Positions 8,392 to 16,748 of a stretch of 64,000 nucleotides of DNA are shown here, piece after piece. Source of the DNA: Promethearchaeota archaeon (GTDB lineage: Archaea > Asgardarchaeota > Lokiarchaeia > Sigynarchaeales > SOKP01); contig JABXKC010000001.1 of the NCBI GenBank assembly GCA_013375495.1, positions 372,001-436,000 on the forward strand, in the 5' to 3' direction. A model generated the notes under the pieces. That model ran no database searches. It worked only from the letters and a program-made list of their open reading frames with translations, and was not told where the DNA came from. The number at the start of each line of letters is the position of its first letter. Within the stretch, counting starts at the first letter, position 1. A program made the position numbers and the translations under genes.

Positions 8392-10356
8392 TTAATACAA
8401 ATCTTTAATTACAAATTCAAGATCTAATTTTTCTAGCGTTTCTGTTAAAGGGTATCCATTTTCGGGATTCCAACCCATTTTGATGCAATACTTTTTATAA
8501 AAATCTTTATATTCTATGGTTTTGCCTTTTAGTGGTCCTTTTTTAGCGGGAGGGTTTCCTATTACTCTATCAGGCAATTTGTTCTGAGCTATTTGAATTC
8601 CTTCTCTCAACGTGAACGCTTGACGCAATGTTTGGATTCTTAGACCTGTTCTAATATACTCATCAATATTGTAGTTCCAACCTGTTAAAGAATTTAAAAG
8701 ATCAACAAAAGGATATGATCCAAATGAAGTTGAAAACATACACATCCCAGCACAGGTTATTATTTGATGGAACGCTGTCGCAATAACTTGCGCTTCGACC
8801 TTCTCGTTTTCGTTTTGTTTACGATTCTTTGGTAGATTTAGTTTTTTTTCGAATTTATCATATGGTCCAATGTCAGCAAAATCAATACTGGCAGTAGTAT
8901 GCCTTCCTGGTGTCGGATCAAAAGCATATGAGAAACCTAAAGAGGTAAAATAGCGAGGATCATGCATAGGTATTTCTGATCCCAACGAATGAATAGCATA
9001 TGGCTCGCTCTCTTTTCCAATTTTCTCAGCTGCTTTTTTTACCCCATCAGCTAGCAGATCACCAATACCTTCTCTTAGTATTATTTTTTTAACTAATTGC
9101 AAAATCGCCTTGGAATTGCCCCAATTTAATTCTAAACCATTTGTGTCATCTATATCTATTATCCCATTTTCAAAACACTCAACTGCATAAGCAACTGTAG
9201 CTCCAGTGGATATAGTATCGATCGCCGCTCGATTACACATATCGTTAATTTGAAAAATAGAGTGTAGATCATTGTTAAGTAAAAGAGACCCGAACGCACA
9301 ACAAGTTTCGTATTCAGGAATATGCATTTCTTCAATACTTAATTCAGGAACGTCCAAGATTGCTCCACATTGAACAGGACAACTAAAACATCCATATTCT
9401 TTTACTTTATAATCACTAATATTAATTGATGATAAATTGACTGATTTTTTGTAAGGGAAATCGTACATGCCTATTCCAGTCCAATTTTTAATGGGAGAAT
9501 CCCCAGACTCCGCGCTAATTGTATTTCCAATACTAGTTCCAAAATTGCGATAGATTGTACGCATGAGATTTGGGGCATCAATCGATCCCATTTTGAGCCT
9601 TCTCATAGATTTTACCATTCCAAACATTTTACCTAAAAACGATTTTTTCGTTGAGTTTAAAGGTTTGATTTTAGCTGCTTTATTATACTCTTTAATCAAA
9701 TCATAGAATTTATCGCGATTAAAGATCTCAACTTTCTTATTATCACTCAGAACTATAGTTTTTAGATTTTTTGAACCCATAATTGCTCCCAAACCTGAAC
9801 GAGCGGCAATTCTTCCTCTATCGTTTGCGATTCCAGAAATTTTTGATAATTTCTCCCCAGCTTGTCCAATTCCAGCGGTTTTGATTGAGTTACCATATCG
9901 TTTTTTAAGAATTTTCTCGGTTTCTATTACATCTTTTCCCCAAATATCTGAAGCATCTAATATTTTAATTTCTTCGTTAAAAATAGAGATATATCTTGGT
10001 TCTTTAGATTTCCCTATGACCATTATTCCATCGTAACCACAAGCTTTTATTGCAGGTCCAAAATTTCCACCGCAATTGGCGTCTCCCCATGTTCCTGTAA
10101 GGGGAGACTTACCTACAACCATGAATCTACCAGAATAAGGAGCGGCGGTGCTTGTAAGTAAACCGGGAAAAAAACCAATTATTGATTCTGGACCCAAGGG
10201 TTTTATTTGCGAGGACATTCTTTCATATAATAATCTACAACCTAGGCCATATCCGCCCATGAATTGACGATAGCTCTTTTCAGATAGTTCCTCTTCTTTT
10301 AGGTTTTCTTTTGTTAAATCAACCCATAATACTTTTCCAAAAAAGCCATAACTCAT
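8392..10356 (-). CDS. aor: tungsten-containing aldehyde:ferredoxin oxidoreductase
   Basis: Oxidises aldehydes to carboxylic acids with ferredoxin as acceptor, using a bis-tungstopterin centre and one 4Fe-4S cluster. The 654-residue protein has the family opening (YGFFGKVLWVDLT), the pterin-binding segment GRFMVVGKSPLTGTWGDANCGG in part, ARSGLGAIMGSKNLK, and the cluster ligands C323-x2-C326-x3-C330 with a distant cysteine in ITCAGMCMF. The length is slightly above the usual 600-625. No pterin-synthesis gene is adjacent. The usual physiological role is peptide or sugar fermentation or reductive carboxylate use; the substrate is not evident. Confidence 0.95.
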   Translation of the reverse strand: MSYGFFGKVLWVDLTKENLKEEELSEKSYRQFMGGYGLGCRLLYERMSSQIKPLGPESIIGFFPGLLTSTAAPYSGRFMVVGKSPLTGTWGDANCGGNFGPAIKACGYDGIMVIGKSKEPRYISIFNEEIKILDASDIWGKDVIETEKILKKRYGNSIKTAGIGQAGEKLSKISGIANDRGRIAARSGLGAIMGSKNLKTIVLSDNKKVEIFNRDKFYDLIKEYNKAAKIKPLNSTKKSFLGKMFGMVKSMRRLKMGSIDAPNLMRTIYRNFGTSIGNTISAESGDSPIKNWTGIGMYDFPYKKSVNLSSINISDYKVKEYGCFSCPVQCGAILDVPELSIEEMHIPEYETCCAFGSLLLNNDLHSIFQINDMCNRAAIDTISTGATVAYAVECFENGIIDIDDTNGLELNWGNSKAILQLVKKIILREGIGDLLADGVKKAAEKIGKESEPYAIHSLGSEIPMHDPRYFTSLGFSYAFDPTPGRHTTASIDFADIGPYDKFEKKLNLPKNRKQNENEKVEAQVIATAFHQIITCAGMCMFSTSFGSYPFVDLLNSLTGWNYNIDEYIRTGLRIQTLRQAFTLREGIQIAQNKLPDRVIGNPPAKKGPLKGKTIEYKDFYKKYCIKMGWNPENGYPLTETLEKLDLEFVIKDLY

Positions 10357-10624
10357 ATATTACATCAGATTCTCGTTTAATGAATATCTTGGTTTAATAA
10401 ATAGAAGGATAGTCATATTAATATTTTGATTAGTTAATCTTTTGAACAAATCTTCGAAACATATAAATATGTCATTTTTTAATATAATGATGGTTGCTGT
10501 AATTATCTAGTATTTCCAATCACGCTATTTCCCTTAACAAGAAAAACTGATTAAGGGTAGAACTTTTATAAATTAGGCGAAACACTTTTCACTGCGTAGG
10601 GTTATTCAATTAATTATAAATGTA

Positions 10625-10852
10625 ATGAGATTTTTTATGTCGGCTGTGTCATCTCTTAAAAGCGAGAGTATATCCGTGAGTATGTTTTTAGATTGGTGTA
10701 AGTACGAGAATATCTTTTATAATAATTTGTATTTAGAAGATTACGACTGGGTAATTAAAATGCCACTAATACCTCATGGATCAGTAACTCAGGATTATAT
10801 TAAACTCAAAAAATTTAATTTAACACAATACGTGTATCTACTCTCTTATTGA
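10625..10852 (+). CDS. possible small protein, unknown
   Basis: An open frame of 75 codons in an otherwise empty 590-base region. A TATA-like CTTTTATAAATT at 10562-10573 would place transcription near 10597-10600, a short leader before the ATG. There is no Shine-Dalgarno sequence. The protein contains WVIKMPLIPHGSV and no known motif. It may be real, a remnant, or chance. The 268 bases before it (10357-10624) hold only this promoter-like box. Confidence 0.3.
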   Translation: MRFFMSAVSSLKSESISVSMFLDWCKYENIFYNNLYLEDYDWVIKMPLIPHGSVTQDYIKLKKFNLTQYVYLLSY

Positions 10853-10944
10853 ATTTGACTCTTTAACTTGTCCATAATTTTATTTTTTTTCCCCTCTTTT
10901 TTTTATTTAGTATTATAATTGTCTTTTTATCAAGCTGGATAGTT

Positions 10945-11073
10945 TTATCTTGATTTATCATTCTTCTTTAACATTTTATTCCAACATGTGAAACAAATGT
11001 AATCTCCACTCTCTAATTTTACGAGATCTTTACTCGAACGGATCATTCCGCATTTATGGCATGTTTTTTTCAT
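10945..11073 (-). CDS. 42-residue zinc-ribbon protein
   Basis: A short frame beginning MKKTCHKCGMIRSS and ending YICFTCWNKMLKKNDKSR. Two CxxC pairs (C5/C8 and C27/C30) spaced as in a one-knuckle zinc ribbon bind one Zn ion. It lies 36 bases downstream of the metallo-beta-lactamase gene on the same strand and could be its partner or an independent small regulator. Too short for most gene callers. The cysteine pattern and coding-like composition support it. Confidence 0.6.
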   Translation of the reverse strand: MKKTCHKCGMIRSSKDLVKLESGDYICFTCWNKMLKKNDKSR

Positions 11074-11109
11074 TTTAAATATCAGTCAAATTATTTAATA
11101 GTATTAATT

Positions 11110-11940
11110 TCAGTTCAAATCGAATATGTCGTTTTTATTAGGAAGTATTACTTCAATTTCAGAATTTTTAAAAAAAGTTTTAAAGAATTGAGGATGTTCG
11201 GTGTTTTTCTCTACGTTATTTTCGGACTCAATTGCACCCCTATGAATATGCGTTCCTTCACAGATTAAAACATCAATTTTATCAGGACCATTTTTTGTTA
11301 TTTGTTGCAGAAAATCTTGAGTCATAGCAGATAAAGGTCCATGCATACGAAAATCTCCGGTATAAACGATATTACATTTAGACATTTTAATTATAAATCC
11401 ATAAGCTGCTGGAATTGAATGATCTACATGCACGGGAATTATTTCTAATCCTTTAATATCGAGGACATCTCCAGTACGAAAAAGATTCCAATCTAATCCA
11501 CCGTAATTATTACAGATCGAAACCGTTGAACATTTATAATAAGCAGAAATAATTTTTTTTGTAAAAACTCCTGTATAAACGGGAATATTTCTGTTAATAA
11601 ATGATAGACCATAAAAATGGTCTTTATGTGGGTGTGTGATAAGAATCCCATCTACATTTGTTTCCAAATCAGTGTATTCTTGGCTCTTACTCGCTTCGTA
11701 ATTAGTATATAAGTTTTCAATTGAAAGGTGTTCTGTATTAGGTAGCAATCCTAACTTGAGTAAATCCTTAACTGAAGAGGGTTTCTCGTATTTGTCAAAG
11801 TTCTCATTGAAATGCTTTATATTTATTCCAAAATCTAAAAGGATTTTTACATCATAGTTGAAATCTTCTAATAAAATTTTATTTCCTCCTACTTCATTCA
11901 CGCCCCCTAAAAATGTAAGTCTCCCCGCTGAAGTTTTCAT
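11110..11940 (-). CDS. RNase J/CPSF-like metallo-beta-lactamase, truncated
   Basis: A metallo-beta-lactamase fold hydrolase of the RNase J type by layout: start RLTFLGGVNEVGGNKI, the two-metal motif THPHKDH (H103, H105, D107, H108), VHVDHSIPAAYGF, YTGDFRMHG and VLICEGTHI. In RNase J and related beta-CASP nucleases a roughly 200-residue beta-CASP domain follows the EGT motif, but here the protein stops about 45 residues later at 276 residues, with a low-complexity end (LPNKNDIFDLN). It is either a short hydrolase or a gene that lost its 3' half. Activity would need His residues normally supplied after the missing part. Confidence 0.75.
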   Translation of the reverse strand: MKTSAGRLTFLGGVNEVGGNKILLEDFNYDVKILLDFGINIKHFNENFDKYEKPSSVKDLLKLGLLPNTEHLSIENLYTNYEASKSQEYTDLETNVDGILITHPHKDHFYGLSFINRNIPVYTGVFTKKIISAYYKCSTVSICNNYGGLDWNLFRTGDVLDIKGLEIIPVHVDHSIPAAYGFIIKMSKCNIVYTGDFRMHGPLSAMTQDFLQQITKNGPDKIDVLICEGTHIHRGAIESENNVEKNTEHPQFFKTFFKNSEIEVILPNKNDIFDLN

Positions 11941-12088
11941 TTTGTCTTTCCAGATACAGTTTTATTTTTTATCGCTATCTACTTTAATGTAGAAATCAAA
12001 CAATATAATTACCATCTTATTTCTTTAAAATTTTTCCTTCTAACTAAACCAATTCTTTCGTGGAGTTCTATCAAGGAATAAGGTTTTT

Positions 12089-12346
12089 ATGGTGATGGGA
12101 AATTAGGTAAACCGATCTTTAAATTTAAGGATAGAATTCACTCAAAAACTAGAAGATTTTTATAAAAAAGAAGGAAAAGGAGTTCCGATTCGAGCCGAAG
12201 TATTATAGGTTAAGAGAGAATTAAACTCATACTTGAGTTTAATAGAGGGCGAAATCCAATGTTAGCTCGAATTTCTACTACCTTCAATAATCTATTTATT
12301 TTCTAATTATATAAAAGCAAGTGATATCAATTTTAATTTGTGTTGA
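12089..12346 (+). pseudogene. decayed gene with three in-frame TAG codons
   Basis: A frame from ATG 12089 to TGA 12344-12346 is interrupted only by TAG at 12104-12106, 12206-12208 and 12263-12265. Between them the translation looks protein-like (RIEFTQKLEDFYKKEGKG, VPIRAEVL, then VKRELNSYLSLIEGEIQC, then LEFLLPSIIYLF). I do not recognise the family. It sits in the 477-base gap 11942-12418. The best reading is a dead gene. A perfect hairpin (ATTAAACTCA 12220-12229 / TGAGTTTAAT 12234-12243) and an outer 8-bp pair (12188-12195 / 12265-12272) also allow a structured RNA. Confidence 0.45.
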
Positions 12347-12418
12347 TAGAACATATAAAAAAGAGGTTTTTAGACAATTTTGTTAACTCAAAGTTCTCCC
12401 TTAACACATAAAAGGATT

Positions 12419-13063
12419 TTAATCAAATTTAATCCACGCTTCACAGGTTCTTAACGCGTTAAATTTTTGAAGTTTTTCATTCGCAGATTCTATTGCTTGT
12501 TGAGTAATAGTGTGTTTTTTAAATCCCGCTTTTTCAAGATTCTCTACATTGTAAGTAATTCTTGTTATTAATTTAGTCGGCATTTTTTCAGAATATATTT
12601 GAGTTTTATCCTTAAGGTTCTTATCATTCACTTCTAAAGACTTTAACTCGTTGATATATCCTTTTTTGTCCAGGTTCTCTAGTTTATATTGTAGAAAATC
12701 TAAACTCTGCCTTCGCAAAAGAATTGCGGCATTAACAAGCTGCTTATGAGCTTTCGAAAAACTGGAAAGGAATATTCCATAAATTGTTAAACCTGCTATA
12801 GTAAAAGCTAAAACTTCTGCAACTAAGCTAAAAATCCAAATTATAACGACATCACCAAAAAGGAAAGGTAAATAAGCAAAAATTATAATAAAAATACTAA
12901 TTATTAGCCCGAATTTAAGTAAAGTATTTCTTTTTTTTTCAGTGATATCCCAGAGAACTGAATGTGTTGCTTCAGCGTCAATCGAGCGATTGTATGCCGC
13001 TTTTATTTTCCCTATCGCAATTTCTTTAAGATCGCTTAATTCTGTTATCTTTTCTTCCCCCAT
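12419..13063 (-). CDS. two-helix membrane protein, possibly SLATT-like
   Basis: A 214-residue protein with a soluble N-terminal helix, two adjacent membrane helices (TLLKFGLIISIFIIIFAYLP and IIWIFSLVAEVLAFTIAGLT), then a long helical tail beginning FSKAHKQLVNAAILLRRQ. The order helix, 2 TM, then an AH...AA..L..LR helix resembles the SLATT two-helix effectors of nucleotide-triggered conflict systems, but no nucleotidyltransferase or SLOG gene is next to it, so this is only a shape match. A GAGGTAGCAATC spacer supports the ATG. It stands alone. Confidence 0.6.
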   Translation of the reverse strand: MGEEKITELSDLKEIAIGKIKAAYNRSIDAEATHSVLWDITEKKRNTLLKFGLIISIFIIIFAYLPFLFGDVVIIWIFSLVAEVLAFTIAGLTIYGIFLSSFSKAHKQLVNAAILLRRQSLDFLQYKLENLDKKGYINELKSLEVNDKNLKDKTQIYSEKMPTKLITRITYNVENLEKAGFKKHTITQQAIESANEKLQKFNALRTCEAWIKFD

Positions 13064-13200
13064 GATTGCTACCTCGCATAATTCTTGTAAAATATAATAA
13101 TCTCAATTAAAAAATATTTACATAATTATTTATAACATTCATTCAACATTCTTATGTGAACCTTAGATAATTAATGTAATAACTTTTTATTTTATTAACC

Positions 13201-14634
13201 TCAATCTTTGTTTTCTAAATCAAGTGGTTCATATTTGATCGTAGTATCTTTCCCACGTTCCATATAAAGGAATTCATATGTTTCGGGGTTAAACTGGTTC
13301 TTTAAGAATCTTACGACTTCTAATCCTTTAGAAAACTCGTCGCATATAAATATATCAATGCTAATGTAACCATGTTCTGGCCAAGTATGAATCGCGGCAT
13401 GACTGGTCTTAAGTATAGCAACAGCACTATATCCATATGGTTTATAATTATGGTGAAATATGTCGTAAGTAATTAATTCCGCATAGCTTAAAGCGTCAAG
13501 GAAGATTTTTTGAATTTTATCATTTTCTAAAAGAAGGTTTTGCTCTTTAAAACGCATTTCTCCTACAAAATGATATCCAATAGGGCGGTAGGGGATTATT
13601 TTTCCTTTTTTTAAATCTGCAGTATATATTGGGAGCGTATTTAAGCTTAATCTATCTTCAGTGTTTTGAATTTCAGCCACTTCTAAATAGTAAAGGTGAC
13701 TAAATTGACCCAATATGCTTGCTCCTTTGTAAAGATTGAAATAAGGTATCATTTCTTTTATTATAAAACCATGATCTAAAATCGATAATTGTATTTGTTG
13801 CATTTCCTTGGGTGGTTTGTTTCCAAAACACAGAAGACATTTTTTACCAACGACACTATGATCCTTTCCTTCGATATTTATATTAGTTTTTAAAACTTGT
13901 TTTGCTCTTTTTAAAAATAAACGCAAACCTTCATTTGTATAGGGAGGATCCATTACAACAAGGTCATAATTGTTTAATACGCTAACAGGAGAGGATCCTC
14001 TAAGATCGTGAGTCAAGACATTATAACCTTCTAAAGCGAGCGCGTTTGCACTATCAGAAAGAAATTTTATAATGTTAGGATCGATATCTATAACAGTTAT
14101 TTCTTCGGCTAAGTTCAATAAACCAACGGCTAAAGAAGTAGCGTCATCATCACCAAGGAAAAGTATCTTTCTACCCTCAATATCTCCTTTCTTTAATAAA
14201 TATAGCACGCGATTTATGACCGTAGAAGAAATGGCGTGCGATTGATCTAAGGCAAAATCTGGTTCAGGGCGATTTTCTAAGATTTCTTTGATTTTAAGAA
14301 TAGTACCAAATTCATCAGGTATTTCAGATAAAGAAAAGTCATAACTTTTAGGAAGAGGATCGAATTCAAATTTTAATTTCAAGTTTTTTTTTATCCACGC
14401 TCTACCTTTTTCACCTAGATAATTTTTCTTTTCTAATATTCCTGCTTTTACTAATTCTCCTCGAACCGCTGCTAAAGCTGGGATGGCGATTCCGGTTTTT
14501 TGGGAGACTTTTTTGTTTTTAAGAGATGGAAAGCGATACATTGTTAATAATATTGATCGAACACCTTCAGTACCTTCAGATAATTGCGCTTTTTCGGCCA
14601 CGATTGTTAAAATCTCTTCTGTTTCATCATTCAT
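13201..14634 (-). CDS. fused branched-polyamine synthase (BpsA) and S-adenosylmethionine decarboxylase-like (SpeD) protein
   Basis: Residues 1-95 form a winged helix, about 100-350 the BpsA/DUF43 aminopropyltransferase with the catalytic GDDD (161-164) and DPPYT (229-233), and about 350-476 a SpeD domain. BpsA adds aminopropyl groups to spermidine to make N4-bis(aminopropyl)spermidine; SpeD makes the donor, decarboxylated AdoMet. In SpeD the pyruvoyl serine (S411), His416 and Cys431 keep the family spacing (SHAAIHTWPE then FIC), but the Glu before the serine is Thr410. ATG 14634 is preferred over TTG 14673, which adds a hydrophobic stub. A TATA box TTTATATAA lies at 14690-14698. Confidence 0.88.
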   Translation of the reverse strand: MNDETEEILTIVAEKAQLSEGTEGVRSILLTMYRFPSLKNKKVSQKTGIAIPALAAVRGELVKAGILEKKNYLGEKGRAWIKKNLKLKFEFDPLPKSYDFSLSEIPDEFGTILKIKEILENRPEPDFALDQSHAISSTVINRVLYLLKKGDIEGRKILFLGDDDATSLAVGLLNLAEEITVIDIDPNIIKFLSDSANALALEGYNVLTHDLRGSSPVSVLNNYDLVVMDPPYTNEGLRLFLKRAKQVLKTNINIEGKDHSVVGKKCLLCFGNKPPKEMQQIQLSILDHGFIIKEMIPYFNLYKGASILGQFSHLYYLEVAEIQNTEDRLSLNTLPIYTADLKKGKIIPYRPIGYHFVGEMRFKEQNLLLENDKIQKIFLDALSYAELITYDIFHHNYKPYGYSAVAILKTSHAAIHTWPEHGYISIDIFICDEFSKGLEVVRFLKNQFNPETYEFLYMERGKDTTIKYEPLDLENKD

Positions 14635-14689
14635 ATATAACACTATGAACCTAATAAGAAATATTTTACTCAATTAAGTAAAAAAAATT

Positions 14690-14698
14690 ATATAAAAT
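14690..14698 (-). promoter_or_regulatory. TATA box of the BpsA-SpeD gene
   Basis: Read on the minus strand, TTTATATAA followed about 25 bases later by a start site near 14665, then a leader of about 30 bases to ATG 14634. Confidence 0.4.
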
Positions 14699-14744
14699 CA
14701 GTAAAAGGGAATAGGTTTAAAATTGAATCATATTTAACATTGAA

Positions 14745-15482
14745 TCAGTAGATTTTTGGTATTAGTTTGTATTTCACTCGAGTTCGATAATCCTCATAAC
14801 CATCCATTCCCTTAATGAGCATTTTCTCCTCGAATTTTATCCGTATTATTAATGCTAATACTCCAATTGCTGCGGGAATTAACGATATCCACGATCCTAA
14901 CGCGATAGGCAACCCAAGTATCATTAAAATCGCTCCAGTGTAGAGTGGATGACGAACATGACCATAAAGCCCTGTATCAATGAGTTTCTGATCTTTATTT
15001 ATGTCCAATATTTTTGAAGCGTAAGCATTTTGAACCATGGCAAAATCGATAATGATAAGACCAAAATTTAAGATCACAAGACCTATAATCTCCACATAGA
15101 ATGGAATAGTAGTCCATTGAAAGCGGTAATCGAATGGAGGTAATATCATTGCGCCAAAAAATCCGATACTAAGAAGGGGCATTATGAATAGATCTGACCT
15201 AGAAGTTTTTTTTGTCTTTTCCGTGACTCCGACCTTTTTAATTTTCATGCGGTTCCGAATAACGCGTGGATTCTTTTTATTTATCAGATAATAGCTGATA
15301 GTGAAATTTACTACAAATGATAATATAAATAGCCAAGCTTCGATCCACGTCCAATCTTGAGCGAGAGGGAAAAGAATGATTATAAACAATGCTGAAATAT
15401 ATATTGGGATGAGAGCTATGCCCCATAGAGGAAGTGGCTTATCACTCTTATCTTTCTTATTTTGTGGTAGTTCGTTTGACAT
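14745..15482 (-). CDS. isoprenylcysteine carboxyl methyltransferase (ICMT)-family membrane methyltransferase
   Basis: A 245-residue integral membrane SAM-dependent methyltransferase of the ICMT/PEMT family. Several membrane helices (ALIPIYISALFIIILFPL, LFILSFVVNFTISYYL, then two more) precede the conserved C-terminal core: LIDTGLYGHVRHPLYTG, a further helix pair, then FEEKMLIKG, YEDYRTRV and LIPKIY. The RHPxYxG and EExxL...YxxY features bind SAM and lipid substrate in this family. True prenyl-protein methylation is not shown; archaeal members may methylate lipids. It is alone and divergent from 15572. Confidence 0.85.
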   Translation of the reverse strand: MSNELPQNKKDKSDKPLPLWGIALIPIYISALFIIILFPLAQDWTWIEAWLFILSFVVNFTISYYLINKKNPRVIRNRMKIKKVGVTEKTKKTSRSDLFIMPLLSIGFFGAMILPPFDYRFQWTTIPFYVEIIGLVILNFGLIIIDFAMVQNAYASKILDINKDQKLIDTGLYGHVRHPLYTGAILMILGLPIALGSWISLIPAAIGVLALIIRIKFEEKMLIKGMDGYEDYRTRVKYKLIPKIY

Positions 15483-15571
15483 GGTTTTATTGAAATGTTT
15501 TTTAGAATTAAAAATTATTTATTTATCATTAAAACAAGGCTCTGTTTTAATATATATGGATTAATAATAAA

Positions 15572-15976
15572 TTGCATTATAATTTGCTAAATGGAAGAAC
15601 TGCTGAAGATTTTAATGAATTTAAATCTCTTTTCTATAGGAATAAATCCGAAATATATGGAACTCATGACTGGATTGCTGATAGGGCTATTCACATTTTA
15701 AACGATCATTTTCCAAATGATCACTTGATAAATTCTATATTTAGTAATTTTGATAATATGATTTGGCATACTTATTTTGGAAGTCCACATAGGAATGGTG
15801 CATTCCAGAAATCTTTCATTCCAGATTGGAAATGGTACTCTACTATTAAAATTAAGGAATTAAATAGAAAAAAGGACTTATTTATATGCAGAAAATGGTG
15901 GAGGGGCATTGAAGTTCACCTCAACCTAGCCATTTTTTATACCGCTACAGCGATTAACTATTTAAGAAATCTATAA
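15572..15976 (+). CDS. small protein with a zinc-phospholipase C-like HDWIA motif
   Basis: A 134-residue protein with GTHDWIADRAIHIL near residue 30, which resembles the metal-binding THxWIA segment in zinc-dependent phospholipase C-like proteins of archaea. The rest (WHTYFGSPHRNGAF, then RKWWRGIEVHLNLAIFYTATAINY) is less familiar and includes one C-terminal hydrophobic helix. TTG start, with a TATA-like AATATATATGG 20-30 bases upstream and no Shine-Dalgarno sequence, so it may be leaderless. It could be the tail of a larger broken gene. Confidence 0.5.
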   Translation: MHYNLLNGRTAEDFNEFKSLFYRNKSEIYGTHDWIADRAIHILNDHFPNDHLINSIFSNFDNMIWHTYFGSPHRNGAFQKSFIPDWKWYSTIKIKELNRKKDLFICRKWWRGIEVHLNLAIFYTATAINYLRNL

Positions 15977-16065
15977 GATGAAACTTAGTATTCGGGGTAT
16001 TTAAGTATTATTACAGTAAGAATACTCTTTTTTAATTATATGTCATTTTTAATAAAATGGAAACG

Positions 16066-16121
16066 TTTATATATTCATTTTTCATATTTTGCATATATTG
16101 TCATTTCTTTAAAAATGCAAA
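16066..16121 (+). promoter_or_regulatory. padR promoter with inverted repeat
   Basis: A TATA box TTTATATATT (16066-16075) predicts transcription near 16095. Perfect 7-bp arms TTTGCAT (16088-16094) and ATGCAAA (16115-16121) flank that point, 20 bases apart. PadR proteins usually bind such repeats in their own promoter, so this is a candidate auto-operator for the whole six-gene operon. Confidence 0.4.
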
Positions 16122-16136
16122 CAATACTGATCAACT

Positions 16137-16748
16137 ATGACTGAAGATTATACCTTAAAACACCGACCGTTTGTCATTTTGGGATTAATTAGTGAGAAAA
16201 TGCATGAAGGTGGATGTCATGCTTATGATATAAACAAAAGGATTGAAGATCGAGGAATGAGGAACTGGACAAACATAGGATTGGATTTCTCATTCTCTAC
16301 AATTTATAGAACATTAGATAGATTAGAAAAAGATGAACTCGTAGATAGTTTTGAAGAGGAAATAGATAATAGATCCCGAAAAACCTATAGAATCACAGAT
16401 TTGGGTTATAATATTTTAAGGAAGAAAGTTTATAATGTTCTAAACAATTACATGGGACGAAATGATGAAGATTTTTATGTAGCTTTTTCAATGTTCCCTA
16501 TCCTAAATCTTGAAGAACAAGCAGAAGCAGTTGCAAATTCAATAAAAAGGATTAAGAAACATAAAAAAGAATTGAATGGGATGTTGGATGAAAGTTTAGC
16601 TGAATTCCCAAAAATGCCTATAAATGTCACGGGTCTGTTTATTCACCCAATAAAGGTACTACAGGCGGATATTGAATTTTTAGAATTGGTTTTAGAAGAA
16701 ATAAAGAAAGGAGGAGGAAATGTTGAACCAGAAGAGTATAATAAATAA
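16137..16748 (+). CDS. PadR-family transcriptional regulator
   Basis: A dimeric winged-helix repressor; PadR members sense phenolics or drugs and often control detoxification operons. The N-terminal wHTH shows the family signs: FVILGLISEKMHEGGCHAYDI, then GLDFSFSTIYRTLDRLEKDELV in part and SRKTYRITDLGYNIL. A helical effector/dimer region follows (about 95-203). The 203-residue length is normal for the PadR-s1 type. It overlaps the next gene by 29 bases and heads an operon of BtrH-like, DUF3795, methyltransferase and UvrA2 genes. Confidence 0.88.
   Translation: MTEDYTLKHRPFVILGLISEKMHEGGCHAYDINKRIEDRGMRNWTNIGLDFSFSTIYRTLDRLEKDELVDSFEEEIDNRSRKTYRITDLGYNILRKKVYNVLNNYMGRNDEDFYVAFSMFPILNLEEQAEAVANSIKRIKKHKKELNGMLDESLAEFPKMPINVTGLFIHPIKVLQADIEFLELVLEEIKKGGGNVEPEEYNK

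Noticed and set aside
12177..12284. tRNA-like or riboswitch-like fold (TTCGAGC/GCTCGAA, AAGGAGT/ACTACCTT, inner hairpin)
   Set aside because: No acceptor or anticodon arm, and the region also reads as a decayed protein gene, so no RNA gene was called.
12089..12346. Pyrrolysine gene because of three TAGs
   Set aside because: livF ends with TAG at 29518-29516, no PYLIS or pyl gene is seen, and the frame has no known methylamine methyltransferase features.
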